Notes: generated by a model from the sequence alone, not told the origin. 35,593 bases of DNA from Actinomyces israelii DSM 43320 (GCF_000711965.1 NZ_JONS01000022.1:32574-68166); one strand, 5' to 3'; counted from the stretch's first letter, positions 1-8,190 are shown. Numbers and translations: made by a program.

Positions 1-81
1 CTGGACCGATCTCGGTGCGGGACTGGACCGATCTCGGTGCGGGACTGGACCGATCTCGGTGCGGGACTGGACCGATCTCGG
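1..81 (+). repeat. 22-bp tandem repeat array, four units (family 'ACCGATCTCG', locus A)
   Basis: The core ACCGATCTCG starts at 5, 27, 49 and 71, an exact 22-bp period. The first three units are identical and the array may extend left of the window. The same core with the same 22-bp period recurs at 9047-9078, 16404-16435 (other strand), 18963-18994 (other strand) and 31024-31055, and as a single unit at 26300. All copies are intergenic. Function unknown. Confidence 0.9.
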
Positions 82-145
82 CGGAAGGGCGGAAGAGGGC
101 GGCGCGAGCGCCTGCCCGGCCCACGCGCCGCCCCCTTCCGCCCGC

Positions 146-157
146 TACGCTGGCTCT
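146..157 (+). promoter_or_regulatory. Leaderless -10 element of tmk
   Basis: TACGCT at 146-151 is followed by six bases and then the GTG at 158. No Shine-Dalgarno sequence is visible. The same TANNNT-6 nt-start layout precedes many other genes in the window, which supports both the promoter and the chosen start. Confidence 0.55.
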
Positions 158-946
158 GTGATCGACAACGCCTCCGACCCGCAGGCCGGCCCCGATGGCC
201 CCGACGCTCCCGAGACGGCGGACGCCGTGCAGCCGGGCCTGTTCATCTCCTTCGAGGGCGGCGACGGCGTCGGCAAGACCACCCAGATCCGCATCCTCGC
301 CGACCTGCTCGCGGCGGCCGACGTCGACCACGTCCTGACCCGCGAGCCCGGCGGCACCGGGCTCGGCGGCGCCATCCGCGAGCTCCTCCTGCACGGCGGC
401 GACATCGCCCCCCGCGCCGAGGCGCTCCTGTACGCCGCCGACCGCGCCCACCACGTCGCCACCAGGATCCGCCCCGCCCTCGAGCGCGGCGCCGTCGTCC
501 TGACCGACCGCTACCTCGACTCCTCGGTCGCCTACCAGGGCGCCGCCCGGGCACTGGGCCCCGAGGACGTCCGCGCCCTGTCCCTGTGGGCCACCGACGG
601 CCTGCTCCCGGACCTGACGATCCTGCTCGACGCCGAGCCGGGACTCGCCGCGCGGCGCACCATGGCCCGCGGCGCCAAGGACCGCCTCGAGCGCGAGACC
701 GACGCCTTCCACGCCGCCCTGCGCGCCCAGTTCCTCGCCCTGGCCGAGGCCGAGCCCGCCCGCTTCGTCGTCATCGACGCCGACCGCCCCGTCGGCGAGG
801 TCGCCGACGACGTCATCGAGGCCGCCGTCGAGGCCGTTCGCCGTCACGGCGCCCGCTTCCAGCGCGGGGCCGCCCACCAGCGCGTGCTCATGGGCCTGGA
901 GGCCTTCGTCGCCGCGGCGACCGCCCACCGCGGGGGCGCCCGGTGA
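158..946 (+). CDS. tmk: Thymidylate kinase (dTMP kinase)
   Basis: Phosphorylates dTMP to dTDP in the cytosol for DNA synthesis. With the GTG at 158 the protein has 262 residues and starts with a short extension of about 25 residues before the core. The P-loop reads FEGGDGVGKTTQ near residues 29-40. A DRYLDSSVAYQG segment matches the family's DR(Y/H) substrate-binding motif, and an Arg-rich lid (RRTMARGAKDRLE) follows. The open frame reaches back to 59, but that part runs through the 22-bp repeat array, so 158 is preferred; a TANNNT box lies six bases upstream. The stop overlaps the holB start (GTGA), so the two genes are translationally coupled, the usual actinobacterial tmk-holB arrangement. 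Confidence 0.93.
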   Translation: MIDNASDPQAGPDGPDAPETADAVQPGLFISFEGGDGVGKTTQIRILADLLAAADVDHVLTREPGGTGLGGAIRELLLHGGDIAPRAEALLYAADRAHHVATRIRPALERGAVVLTDRYLDSSVAYQGAARALGPEDVRALSLWATDGLLPDLTILLDAEPGLAARRTMARGAKDRLERETDAFHAALRAQFLALAEAEPARFVVIDADRPVGEVADDVIEAAVEAVRRHGARFQRGAAHQRVLMGLEAFVAAATAHRGGAR

Positions 947-2262
947 GCGTGTGGGACGACGTCGTCGGGCAGGAGGCCGTCATCGCCGCCTTCGAGGCGG
1001 CCGCCCGCTCGGCCCGCGCCGTCGCCGAGGCGCGCGAGGGCGCCGCGCAGGGCCCGCAGGCGCACGAGGCCACTGCGGGGCGTCCGCACATCGCGCAGGG
1101 CCCGCCCGCGCCGGAGCGCGGTCCGGCGGCCGACCTGGCCGATTCCGCTGGTCCCGCCGAGCCGGCCGGCCCCGACCGCGCCGTCGACGGCTCGGCCATG
1201 ACTCACGCCTGGCTGATCACGGGCCCGCCCGGCTCGGGCCGCTCGAATGCCGCCCGCGCCTTCGCCGCCGCCCTGCAGTGCACCGGTCCGACCCCCGGCT
1301 GCGGGCGGTGCAAGCCCTGCCGGGACGTCATGAGCGGCGCCCACCCCGACGTCGTGCGCCTGGCCACCGAGAAGCTCCTCATCACCATGGAGGAGGCCAA
1401 GGGCCTCATTGGCGAGGCGCAGCGCCGCCCCTGGACCGGCCGCTGGCGCGTCCTGCTCGTCGAGGACGCCGACCGCATGGCCGAGCGCACCACCAATGTG
1501 CTGCTGAAGTCCATCGAGGAGCCTCCGCCGCAGACCGTGTGGCTCCTGTGCACCCCGAGCGCCGACGACGTCCTGCCCACCATCCGCTCCCGGTGCCGCC
1601 TGGTGACCCTGCGCATCCCGCCGGCCGACGCCGTCGCCGAGCTGCTCGTGCGCCGCGACGGCGCCGACCCGGACCTCGCCGCACGGGCCGCCCGGGCCAG
1701 CCAGTCCCACATCGGGCTCGCCCGGCACCTGGCCACCGACCCGGGCGCCTGGGAGCGCCGACGCCGCCTCCTGCTCGCGCCCGTCTCCCTGCGCAGCGTC
1801 GGGGACGCGGTCCTGGCGGCCGCGGATCTCGTCGAGGCGGCCGAGGCGGAGGCCAAGGACGCCACCACCGAGCGCGACGCGCGGGAGAAGGCCGCCCTGC
1901 TGCGGGCGCTGGGCCTGGAGGACGGCGCCAGGGTGCCGCCCGCACTGCGCGCCCAGGTCCGCCAGCTGGAGGAGGACCAGAAGCGCCGCGCCAGGCGCGC
2001 TCGCACCGACGTCCTGGACCGGGCCATGATCGACCTGCTCTCCTTCTACCGCGACGTGCTCGCCGCTCAGATGGGCAGCGACGTCGAACCCGTCAACATC
2101 GACCTCGCCGAGGCCCTCGACCGGGTCGCCGTCGCCACCGGCCCCGAGCAGTCCCTGGCGCGCATCGCCGCCATCGAGGAGTGCCGGGCGCGGCTGCGCT
2201 CCAACGCCGCCCCGCTGCTGGCCGTCGAGTCCCTCATGGTCCAGCTGCGCCCCCAGGCGTGA
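943..2262 (+). CDS. holB: DNA polymerase III delta' subunit (clamp loader)
   Basis: A 439-residue AAA+ clamp-loader subunit that helps load the beta clamp. It begins VSVWDDVVGQEAVIAAFEAA, the usual start of the delta'/DnaX family. The P-loop is degenerate, GPPGSGRS with Arg in place of Lys, as expected for a non-hydrolysing delta'. A four-Cys zinc module (C..GC.RC..C) follows, and TIRSRC provides the SRC arginine-finger motif. The start GTG at 943 overlaps the tmk stop; GTG at 949 is an alternative. An Ala/Pro/Gly-rich insert of roughly 50 residues (about 35-85) separates the first helix from the Walker A strand, and similar inserts occur in several other genes here. Not essential to the call: DnaX itself is longer and has an intact Walker Lys. 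Confidence 0.9.
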   Translation: MSVWDDVVGQEAVIAAFEAAARSARAVAEAREGAAQGPQAHEATAGRPHIAQGPPAPERGPAADLADSAGPAEPAGPDRAVDGSAMTHAWLITGPPGSGRSNAARAFAAALQCTGPTPGCGRCKPCRDVMSGAHPDVVRLATEKLLITMEEAKGLIGEAQRRPWTGRWRVLLVEDADRMAERTTNVLLKSIEEPPPQTVWLLCTPSADDVLPTIRSRCRLVTLRIPPADAVAELLVRRDGADPDLAARAARASQSHIGLARHLATDPGAWERRRRLLLAPVSLRSVGDAVLAAADLVEAAEAEAKDATTERDAREKAALLRALGLEDGARVPPALRAQVRQLEEDQKRRARRARTDVLDRAMIDLLSFYRDVLAAQMGSDVEPVNIDLAEALDRVAVATGPEQSLARIAAIEECRARLRSNAAPLLAVESLMVQLRPQA

Positions 2263-2325
2263 GGGGCGTGCGCCGGGGCCCATGGGGCCGACAGCGGTCC
2301 CCGCGCCGCCTGGCCGGGACCTTGT

Positions 2326-2400
2326 CGCTTACTACGCCTCTTTGTCCCTTACTACGCTCCTTTTCCCCGTACAGTAAGGGACAAAGAGGCGTAGTAAGCG
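2326..2400. repeat. 75-bp palindromic element, copy 1
   Basis: Perfect inverted arms of 28 bp (2326-2353 and 2373-2400) enclose a 19-nt loop. The word CTTACTACGC occurs in the left arm, again at the loop side, and inverted in the right arm. The element is clearly poorer in G+C than its surroundings. Copy 2 lies at 30865-30939 and matches at 69 of 75 positions. No T-run follows either arm and no target-site duplication is obvious, so it is better described as a dispersed MITE- or REP-like element than as a simple terminator. Confidence 0.9.
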
Positions 2401-2414
2401 ATCCGGGGGCGTAA

Positions 2415-2981
2415 AGTGCCCTCGGCGCGGCCGGGGAGGCGGGGGGCCTCTTCACGTGCCTGCTGATCGCGGTCGCGATCGGCGTCCTCGCTCTTTTCTG
2501 CCTGTGTCGGCGCACGGTCTTCGACGCCACCGGCATCCACTCCCGCCTCATGCTGGGCACCCGTCACTACCCGTGGCCCGACTCCCGGGGCGCCTTCATG
2601 GTCAGTATCCCACCCTCGGGCAGGGGCAGCTCCGAGGTGTCCGTCCAGGTTCCGGCGGAACCCGCGCCGCGGGGCGCAGGAGCCGGGGCGTCGGCGCGCA
2701 TGGCGACCCTCGCCGCTCCGCGCCTGACCGTCCGCGGTGCGGAGGCCGGCCGGTGCCGGCTGGAGGAGGACCTCGATGGGATCTGGGCGTGGGCCTTCCA
2801 GCGCGGCTACGCCCGCGAGATCACCGCTCGTACGCGGGCGGGGCCCGCTCGCGCGGGCTCTCAGGTGCACGACGACGGGGCGGCCGGGCTGTCCTCCGCG
2901 GCGGGCGCCGACTCCGTGGCCGCCCAGGAGGCGAGCAGCCTCAGCGCGTCCTGGCTCGGCGAGCCCGGTTCGACGGCGTAG
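2415..2981 (+). pseudogene. 5'-truncated PH-domain-type membrane protein remnant
   Basis: Just after a TAA at 2412-2414, one frame reads as a convincing protein without any ATG, GTG or TTG before 2550. It has a hydrophobic segment (LFTCLLIAVAIGVLALFCLC), then TVFDATGIHSRLMLGTRHYPWPDSRGAF, which looks like the first strands of the small PH domains of actinobacterial membrane proteins. It ends with GIWAWAFQRGYAREITARTRAG. The normal N-terminus and first membrane helix are missing. The break lies within 15 bases of the 75-bp palindromic element, so insertion or recombination at that element may have removed the 5' end. The frame stays open to 2981 but the last 120 bases run antisense to the next gene, so the original end was probably near 2850. 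The family call is from memory of motif style and is tentative. Confidence 0.5.
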
Positions 2982-3820
2982 ACCGTCATGCGCATCCCCG
3001 GCGCCGTCGTCAGTGGCATGGGCTCGAAGGCCAGGTGCAGCTCGCCGACCACCGGGTGGCGGATGACCTTCTCCCCGCGGCACACGTAGCGCACGTCGTG
3101 GCGCGCCCACAGCCTGGAGAACTCGCGGCTGCGGGTGGACAGCTCCCCGATCAGCGCCGTCAGACGCGCGTCCGCCGGACCCGCCCCGGCGGCGAGGCGC
3201 AGCATGGCCACCAGGTCCTCCGCACCGGAGTCCCAGTTGGGGAAGAAGTCGCGGCTGCGGGGGTCGAGGAAGACGAAGCGGGCCATATTGACCCCCTGAT
3301 CCGCCGCCTCCGGAGCGGGATCGAGGAACATGGGGGAGTACAGGGCCCGCGCCATGAGGTTGGAGGCGACGTAGGTGCTCAGGGAGTCCGCCACGAGCGC
3401 CGGCACCGCCATGGAGTCGAGGAGCCACTGCACGCCCGGCCGCAGTGCCGCGCCGCTCGTGCGGGAGCGCCGTCGGGTCCGGCCGGTGGATGACACCGAG
3501 CGGGCGAGATCGAACAGGTGCTGGCGCTCGGCGTCGTCGAGCAGGAGCGCGGAGGCGAGCGCGTCGAGGACCTCCTCCGAGGCCCCGCCGGCGTGGCCCC
3601 GCTCCAGGCGCGTGTAGTAGTCGACGCTCACGCCGGCGAGCATGGCGACCTCTTCGCGACGCAGGCCGGGAACTCGCCGGTTCCCGGCGACGACGGGCAG
3701 GCCCACCATCGGCGGGGTGACCTTGGCGCGTCTGGTGGTCAGGAAGTCCTTGATCTCCGCGCGGGCGTCGGCCGGCGCGGGGGCGCCGGCCGACGCCGGG
3801 GCCGGGGTGCTGTCGCTCAT
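2861..3820 (-). CDS. Helix-turn-helix regulator with MmyB-type ligand-binding domain
   Basis: Predicted DNA-binding regulator of 319 residues. An XRE-type HTH near residues 20-85 contains VPGLRREEVAMLAGVSVDYYTRLERG, a hallmark of the MmyB-like family. A C-terminal ligand-binding domain follows (RPGVQWLLDSM..PALVADSLSTYVASN..ARALY and later RDFFPNW, LSTRSREFSRLWARHDV). Such proteins usually regulate a neighbouring metabolic or redox gene; the ligand is not predictable. The start ATG at 3820 is chosen because a TAACGT box lies seven bases upstream and the upstream in-frame extension lacks family character. It is divergent from the TAP-type hydrolase at 4071 and convergent with the PH-domain remnant. 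Confidence 0.85.
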   Translation of the reverse strand: MSDSTPAPASAGAPAPADARAEIKDFLTTRRAKVTPPMVGLPVVAGNRRVPGLRREEVAMLAGVSVDYYTRLERGHAGGASEEVLDALASALLLDDAERQHLFDLARSVSSTGRTRRRSRTSGAALRPGVQWLLDSMAVPALVADSLSTYVASNLMARALYSPMFLDPAPEAADQGVNMARFVFLDPRSRDFFPNWDSGAEDLVAMLRLAAGAGPADARLTALIGELSTRSREFSRLWARHDVRYVCRGEKVIRHPVVGELHLAFEPMPLTTAPGMRMTVYAVEPGSPSQDALRLLASWAATESAPAAEDSPAAPSSCT

Positions 3821-3979
3821 GCCGGACACGTTATGCCAGAGGCGAACCCGGTCGGAAGGCCCTGACGGGGCCCCGGTCCCGGTGCGGGCCGCACCCCAGG
3901 GCGGACGCGCCGTCGGGCCTCGCCGGGTGACACGCCGCTGGACCGCGCCGCTGAGCTGCCCCGTCAAGAACCGGAGCCC

Positions 3980-4001
3980 CTTTCAGATAACTTTCAGATA
4001 A
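3980..4001 (+). promoter_or_regulatory. Perfect 11-bp tandem repeat resembling a PHO box
   Basis: CTTTCAGATAA occurs twice without a gap (3980-3990, 3991-4001). An 11-bp direct repeat made of a CTNTCAN block plus four A/T-rich bases is the layout of PhoB/OmpR-family sites. It lies 57 bp upstream of the -10 box of the gene at 4071. A RegX3-type regulator is encoded at 11265. Binding is inference. Confidence 0.5.
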
Positions 4002-4070
4002 GGAGCGTCCGGGACACGGTCCCCCTTCAGGAGGAGAGCCGCGGGCGAACCGGCGCCGTAGGCTGCTGAC

Positions 4071-5696
4071 GTGAGTATCTTGCGTTCGCGTTCCCGCGCC
4101 CGCCGCGCCCTCGCGACGGCCGTCGTCCTCCTGATAGCCCTGGCGACGGCGTCCTGCGGCAGCCGGCCCACGGTGACACCCACGCCCGTAGCCGCTGGCG
4201 GGCAGGCCACCACGCCCGCCGGACTGGAGAGATTCTACAACCAGGAGATCTCCTGGTACCCCTGCGAGGAGAAGAGCGGCATGCAGGAGGCCGATGCCGC
4301 CGCGGGCTCCGGCACCTACTCCTGCGCGCGCGTCACCGTGCCGCTGAGCTATGACGAGCCCGACGGCGCCACCATCGAGCTCGCCCTCAAGCGCCGGACG
4401 GCGGACGGCACCAGCATCGGCTCCCTGTTCATCGACCCGGGCGGCCCGGGGGGCTCGGGCGTCAACCTGGTCGAGGGCGTCAAGGGCTACTTCTCCGACG
4501 ACCTGCTCAAGTCCTACGACGTCGTGGGATTCGACCCGCGCGGCGTGAGCAGCTCCACCGCCGTCGAGTGCCTGACCGACGCCGAGCTCGACGCGGAGCG
4601 CTCGGGCGAGGGGGAGAAGCAGATCACCAACAAGACCCCGGCCGATGAGGCGCGGGCCGACGTCGCCGAGCGCGCCACCGAGCTCGAGGGCAAGTGCGAG
4701 ACCGCCACCACCACCCAGGGGCTGCTCGACCACGTCGACACCATCTCGGCGGCCCGTGATCTCGACATTCTGCGGGCGGTCGTCGGAGACGGCGCCCTGA
4801 GCTACCTCGGCTACTCCTACGGAACCTTCCTCGGGGCGACCTATGCCGAGCTGTTCCCCGGCAACGTCGGGCGCCTGGTGCTCGACGGCGCGATCGATCC
4901 GACGCTCACGGCCGGGCAGGTCGCGCTGGGGCAGGCGCAGGGCTTCGAGAACGCCCTGCGCTCCTACGTCGAGGACTGCCAGAGCGGGCAGGGGTGCCCC
5001 CTGACGGGCGACGTCGACTCCGGCGTCAAGCAGGTGCAGGACTTCCTCGACCGGGTCCGGACCCTGCCCCTGAGGACCTCCGACTCGAGGCGGCCGCTGA
5101 CGTACCCGCTCGCGCAGGACGCGATCCTGAGGGTCATGTACCAGTCCGAGTCCTGGTCCGTGCTCACCCAGGGCCTGGCGCAGGCCATGAACCAGGACGA
5201 CGGCTCGACCCTGCTCCGCATCTCCGACAGGCTCTCCTCGCGCAATGATGACGGCACCTACAAGGGCAACGGCAGCGAGGCCATCAACGCGATCAACTGC
5301 CTGGACTACCCGGTCACCGGGGACACGGCGTCCTGGGACGCCGAGGCGGGGGAGATCAAGGCCGCGTCGCCGACCTTCGGGGAGGCGCTGGTCTACTCGG
5401 ACCTGTTCTGCCAGTCCTGGGGCCACGAGTCCTCCCGGTCCCGCGACCCGATTCACGCCTCCGGGGCCGCCCCGATCCTCGTCGTCGGCACCACCGGCGA
5501 CCCGGCCACCCCCTACCCGTGGAGCCAGGCCCTGGCCTCCCAGCTCGACGACGGTCACCTGCTCACCTGGGACGGCAACGGCCACACGGCCTACGGGCGC
5601 GCGGGCGACTGCATCACCCGGGCGGTCGACGCCTACCTGCTGGCCGGCCAGTTGCCCGAAGAGGGGAAGACCTGCGCCGGGAGCAAGAGCAAGTGA
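4071..5696 (+). CDS. Secreted alpha/beta-hydrolase lipoprotein, TAP-like (tripeptidyl aminopeptidase family)
   Basis: Predicted surface lipoprotein of 541 residues that hydrolyses peptide or ester bonds outside the membrane. An Arg-rich signal peptide ends in the lipobox LATASC, giving lipidation at Cys29. The fold shows the oxyanion segment DPGGPGGSG, the nucleophile elbow GYSYG with Ser249, an acid in GTTGDPATPY (Asp477), and the catalytic His505 in GNGHTAYG. The C-terminal 'TAP-like' segment carries the last two. Start GTG 4071 follows TAGGCT (4059-4064) by six bases, so the mRNA is probably leaderless. A PHO-box-like repeat lies at 3980-4001. Substrate is unknown; the closest characterised relatives are the Streptomyces SlpD/SlpE and Tap proteases. 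Confidence 0.88.
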   Translation: MSILRSRSRARRALATAVVLLIALATASCGSRPTVTPTPVAAGGQATTPAGLERFYNQEISWYPCEEKSGMQEADAAAGSGTYSCARVTVPLSYDEPDGATIELALKRRTADGTSIGSLFIDPGGPGGSGVNLVEGVKGYFSDDLLKSYDVVGFDPRGVSSSTAVECLTDAELDAERSGEGEKQITNKTPADEARADVAERATELEGKCETATTTQGLLDHVDTISAARDLDILRAVVGDGALSYLGYSYGTFLGATYAELFPGNVGRLVLDGAIDPTLTAGQVALGQAQGFENALRSYVEDCQSGQGCPLTGDVDSGVKQVQDFLDRVRTLPLRTSDSRRPLTYPLAQDAILRVMYQSESWSVLTQGLAQAMNQDDGSTLLRISDRLSSRNDDGTYKGNGSEAINAINCLDYPVTGDTASWDAEAGEIKAASPTFGEALVYSDLFCQSWGHESSRSRDPIHASGAAPILVVGTTGDPATPYPWSQALASQLDDGHLLTWDGNGHTAYGRAGDCITRAVDAYLLAGQLPEEGKTCAGSKSK

Positions 5697-5730
5697 GCCC
5701 GGCCGGCGTGCGTCGGGGCCGTCGTCGTCG

Positions 5731-5753
5731 GGGCCGTCCGCGGCCGACGGCCC
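5731..5753. terminator. Hairpin between convergent genes, likely bidirectional terminator
   Basis: GGGCCGTC (5731-5738) pairs perfectly with GACGGCCC (5746-5753) over a 7-nt loop. It lies between the ends of the TAP-type gene (5696) and the asparaginase gene (5814). There is no T-run, as is common in high-G+C actinobacteria. Confidence 0.4.
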
Positions 5754-5813
5754 GCGGACGCGGTAGCAGGCTCGGTCGGCGCGGTGCCGGGACCGGCGGT
5801 CGTGCGGCTCGGC

Positions 5814-6965
5814 TCAGCCGTGCGGCTCGGTGAGCTCGCCCGCGATCGACCGACCCACCCGGGCGGCCAGCTCGCCGCCGCGCAGCCCCTGGGCCAGGAG
5901 GAACTGCACCTTGGCGTAGGTCGCCTCCAGCGTCATGTCGCCGCTGCCCACGGCTCCGGCGCGCGCGATCGCGTCCCCGGTCTCGTAGCGGCCCAGCACT
6001 ACCTCGGCCTGGTGGCACTGGGAGGCGACGACGACGGCCGTGCCCGCCTCGACCGCGTCGGCGACGACGTCGGTCAGCCCGGGCTGCGCGCTCGGGACGT
6101 TGCCGACTCCGAAGGCCCGCAGGATCACCGCGTCGGGCAGGGGCGTCAGCAGGGCCCGCAGCCGGGAGGCGGTGATGCCCGGGACGAGGTCGACGACGAC
6201 GACGTCGTGGTGCCCGTACGGCAGGGGCCTCGGACGGTTCGCTCCGGGCGTGCACGCAGCGGGCCGTTGGTCCCACTGGCCCCACTCGGCGTCGGGCGCG
6301 GGAGCCCACTGCCAGGGCGCGCCGGCGGTCGCCAGCGGCGCCGCGCACGGGGAGGCGAAGCCCTCGAGGCCCCACGTGCTGGTCTTCGTGGCGCGGTTGC
6401 CGGCCAGCAGGTGGTGCCCGAAGAAGAGGGCGACTCCGGTCGCCCGCCCACTCGTGGCGGCGCGCAGGGCTCCGGCGACGTTGGGAGCCGCGTCCGAGCC
6501 GACGGCGCCCAGGGGCAGCTGGGCGCCGGTGACGACCACCGGGCGGTCGAAGCCTGTCAGGGCGTAGGACAGTGCGGCCGAGGTGTAGGCCATGGTGTCG
6601 GTGCCGTGGAGGACGACGTAGGCGTTCGCCCCTCCGGGGCTCTGAGCGCTCTCCGCGGTCTCGGTGCCCGCGGCGCTCGCTGTGCCCTCAGTGCCCGCCG
6701 CCGTGCCCGCCGTCGGGCCCGCGACGCGATGCGCACGCAGTTCATTAAGGATCGCCTGCCACGACTCGGGTGTCGCATTGGCGGAATCAATAAGCGGGTC
6801 GAGGGCGGCCAGCGACACCCTCCCCTCAAGATCGGTGCCCTTAAGGAGCGCGGCGAGCCAGTGGCCGAGATCGGCGCCGGGCACGAGCCCGTCGGGAGAG
6901 TCGACCATTCCGATGGTGCCGCCCGCGTAGATGATATGGACGCTCGGTGCTGGCGCGATGGGCAT
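5814..6965 (-). CDS. L-asparaginase (type I/II asparaginase-glutaminase family)
   Basis: Hydrolyses L-asparagine to aspartate and ammonia. The protein has 383 residues. The first catalytic motif IIYAGGTIGM has the nucleophile Thr17. The second, VLHGTDTMAYTSAALS, has the Thr122-Asp123 pair. VVVTGAQLPLGAVGSDA and the C-terminal domain (ILRAFGVGNVPS, ASQCHQAEV) are also typical. No signal peptide is seen, so it is probably cytosolic. Start ATG 6965 is preceded by GAGGAG at good spacing; the longer frame to 7025 has no such signal. A low-complexity Gly/Thr/Ala/Glu insert near residues 83-113, between the two catalytic motifs, is unusual for the family. It stands alone, convergent with the TAP-type gene. 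Confidence 0.9.
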   Translation of the reverse strand: MPIAPAPSVHIIYAGGTIGMVDSPDGLVPGADLGHWLAALLKGTDLEGRVSLAALDPLIDSANATPESWQAILNELRAHRVAGPTAGTAAGTEGTASAAGTETAESAQSPGGANAYVVLHGTDTMAYTSAALSYALTGFDRPVVVTGAQLPLGAVGSDAAPNVAGALRAATSGRATGVALFFGHHLLAGNRATKTSTWGLEGFASPCAAPLATAGAPWQWAPAPDAEWGQWDQRPAACTPGANRPRPLPYGHHDVVVVDLVPGITASRLRALLTPLPDAVILRAFGVGNVPSAQPGLTDVVADAVEAGTAVVVASQCHQAEVVLGRYETGDAIARAGAVGSGDMTLEATYAKVQFLLAQGLRGGELAARVGRSIAGELTEPHG

Positions 6966-7354
6966 GGTGGGTCTCCTCGGTTCGGTGATCGGGCGCGCGG
7001 GGGCGCGGCCCTGTCGGTCGGGCAAGGGCCGGTCGTAATGATCTCAGCGATCTCTTAGGGCTCTCGGCGAGGGCGGGGCCCACGGGGGCGATGGTGAGTC
7101 CGGGCGTTCAAAGAGGATAGGGCGGGCGGTGGCGGCTGCCCCGTGTCTCCGGGGGCGGGATGTCGAATGCGTGGAAGAGGGCCGTCTTCGGCGGCGCGCG
7201 TCCGGCCCGCGCGAATCCCGGCGCGTCGCCCGCACGACGGTGTCGGCTGACGGTGCGCGAGGGCCTGTGTTCAGTACCACCTCCGCGTGCCCGGCGCACG
7301 GATTGCGCGACCGGCGCCGGGGCCGGTAGCCTGCGGTCCGCTACCATGCAGCAC
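6966..7354. other. Intergenic region with no gene recognised
   Basis: This stretch separates the asparaginase start from the tRNA gene. Several open frames exist on both strands (for example 7108-7359 reverse), but none has a plausible start signal or family-like sequence. The promoter of the tRNA must lie near its right end, though I see no clear -35/-10 pair. Confidence 0.5.
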
Positions 7355-7427
7355 GCCACCTTAGCTCAGTCGGCAGAGCGATTCACTCGTAATGAATAGG
7401 TCGTGGGTTCGATTCCCACAGGTGGCT
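7355..7427 (+). tRNA. tRNA-Thr (anticodon CGT)
   Basis: A full cloverleaf is visible: acceptor GCCACCT pairs with AGGTGGC, D-arm GCTC/GAGC, anticodon stem ATTCA/TGAAT around loop CTCGTAA (anticodon CGT, reads ACG), and T-arm GTGGG-TTCGATT-CCCAC. The discriminator is T and CCA is not encoded. Length is 73 nt. Confidence 0.97.
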
Positions 7428-7442
7428 CCGCGCGAGCGCCTC

Positions 7443-7473
7443 ATCCCGGGACCCCAGGGTTCCGGGATTTTTC
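7443..7473 (+). terminator. Rho-independent terminator of tRNA-Thr
   Basis: A 9-bp stem (7443-7451 with 7460-7468, one G-T pair) with a further CCC/GGG pairing inside runs straight into five T's (7468-7472). It is one of the few classical terminators with a T-run in the window. Confidence 0.8.
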
Positions 7474-7605
7474 GTTCTCTGTCGGCCGGCGGGGCCGTCC
7501 GGCCCGCCGCCGGTCCCCGCCCGCTCGACGGCATCGGTGGATACCGGCAACGAGGCTTGCGGAAACGAGGGCGGGGGGCGCGGATAACTTGACCCCCGTT
7601 TGGGC

Positions 7606-7666
7606 TTGCATTCAATTCGCTTTGCGTTTAGCGTTGTCACTGATGATTTACTCGCTCGAAAGCGAG
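7606..7666 (+). promoter_or_regulatory. lsr2 promoter and 5' UTR hairpin
   Basis: TTGCAT (7606-7611) and TAGCGT (7629-7634) are separated by 17 bp. An alternative -35 TTGACC lies at 7589. In the predicted leader, CTCGCT (7651-7656) and AGCGAG (7661-7666) pair around the tetraloop CGAA. The region is A/T-rich for this genome, which would suit binding by Lsr2 itself; that is inference. Confidence 0.5.
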
Positions 7667-7693
7667 GACCGCTGACCCCGAAAGGTGTGTGCC

Positions 7694-8020
7694 ATGGCGC
7701 AGAAGACCCAGATCATTCTTGTGGACGACATCGATGGCTCAGAGGCCACCCAGTCCGTCACCTTCGCTCTTGACGGCGTGAACTACGAGATCGATCTCAA
7801 TGATGACCACGCGGCGGCGTTGCGTGAGACCGTTGAAGAGTGGACGGTGAAGGCCCGGCGCGTGAGCGGCCGTCGTATCCGTCGTCGTGCCGGAGCGGCC
7901 CCCAGGACCTCCTCGAACACGCAGAAGGTGCGCGAGTGGGCTCGCGCCAACGGCTACGAGGTCTCCGACCGCGGCCGTATCCCCGCCTCCATCCGCGAGG
8001 CCTACGACGCCGCCAACTGA
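7694..8020 (+). CDS. lsr2: Lsr2-type nucleoid-associated protein
   Basis: Actinobacterial H-NS analogue that coats A/T-rich DNA and silences acquired genes. The 108-residue protein begins [34 protein letters not shown], the N-terminal dimerisation domain. The basic linker is rich in Arg ([13 protein letters not shown]). The C-terminal DNA-binding domain reads [26 protein letters not shown] and contains the RGR minor-groove motif. Start ATG 7694 is preceded by AAAGG; an earlier in-frame ATG/GTG is too close to that site. It is a single gene, ending in a long hairpin at 8123-8158. Confidence 0.95.
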   Translation: MAQKTQIILVDDIDGSEATQSVTFALDGVNYEIDLNDDHAAALRETVEEWTVKARRVSGRRIRRRAGAAPRTSSNTQKVREWARANGYEVSDRGRIPASIREAYDAAN

Positions 8021-8122
8021 CCGGGCTCGGCTGCCGAGCCGGACCGCCCGCCGGGGGCGGCACGATCTCCGTGCGAGCGGGGCCGCCCTCGGCGGACATC
8101 CCGGTGCGACTGACGTGCTGGG

Positions 8123-8158
8123 CCAGGCCCCTGTGTCCATTGGGACTCAGGGGCCTGG
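8123..8158 (+). terminator. Hairpin between lsr2 and gpmA
   Basis: CCAGGCCCCTG (8123-8133) and CAGGGGCCTGG (8148-8158) are perfectly complementary. Inside, GTCC (8135-8138) pairs with GGAC (8143-8146), leaving an ATTG loop. No T-run follows. It most likely terminates lsr2 and insulates gpmA, whose start is 32 bp on. Confidence 0.6.
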
Positions 8159-8190
8159 TCGTGCCCGCCCCGGCCTGGCAAGATAGGGGT

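Noticed and set aside
1..81. CRISPR array or plasmid iterons suggested by the regular 22-bp repeats.
   Set aside because: There are no unique spacers between units, and related units are scattered between ordinary chromosomal genes, with no cas or replication gene nearby.
844..2283. A 479-codon reverse-strand open frame across tmk and holB.
   Set aside because: It is antisense to two well-supported genes and reads as Gly/Ala/Arg-rich sequence, a by-product of high G+C third positions.
2326..2400. The palindromic element as an ordinary rho-independent terminator of holB.
   Set aside because: There is no T-run after the stem, and the copy at 30865 lies 120 bp after a different gene in the other orientation relative to transcription. 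Partial terminator activity is still possible.
7108..7359. A short reverse-strand frame upstream of the tRNA gene.
   Set aside because: It has no Shine-Dalgarno sequence or TANNNT box at a usable distance, no family-like sequence, and it overlaps the tRNA 5' end.
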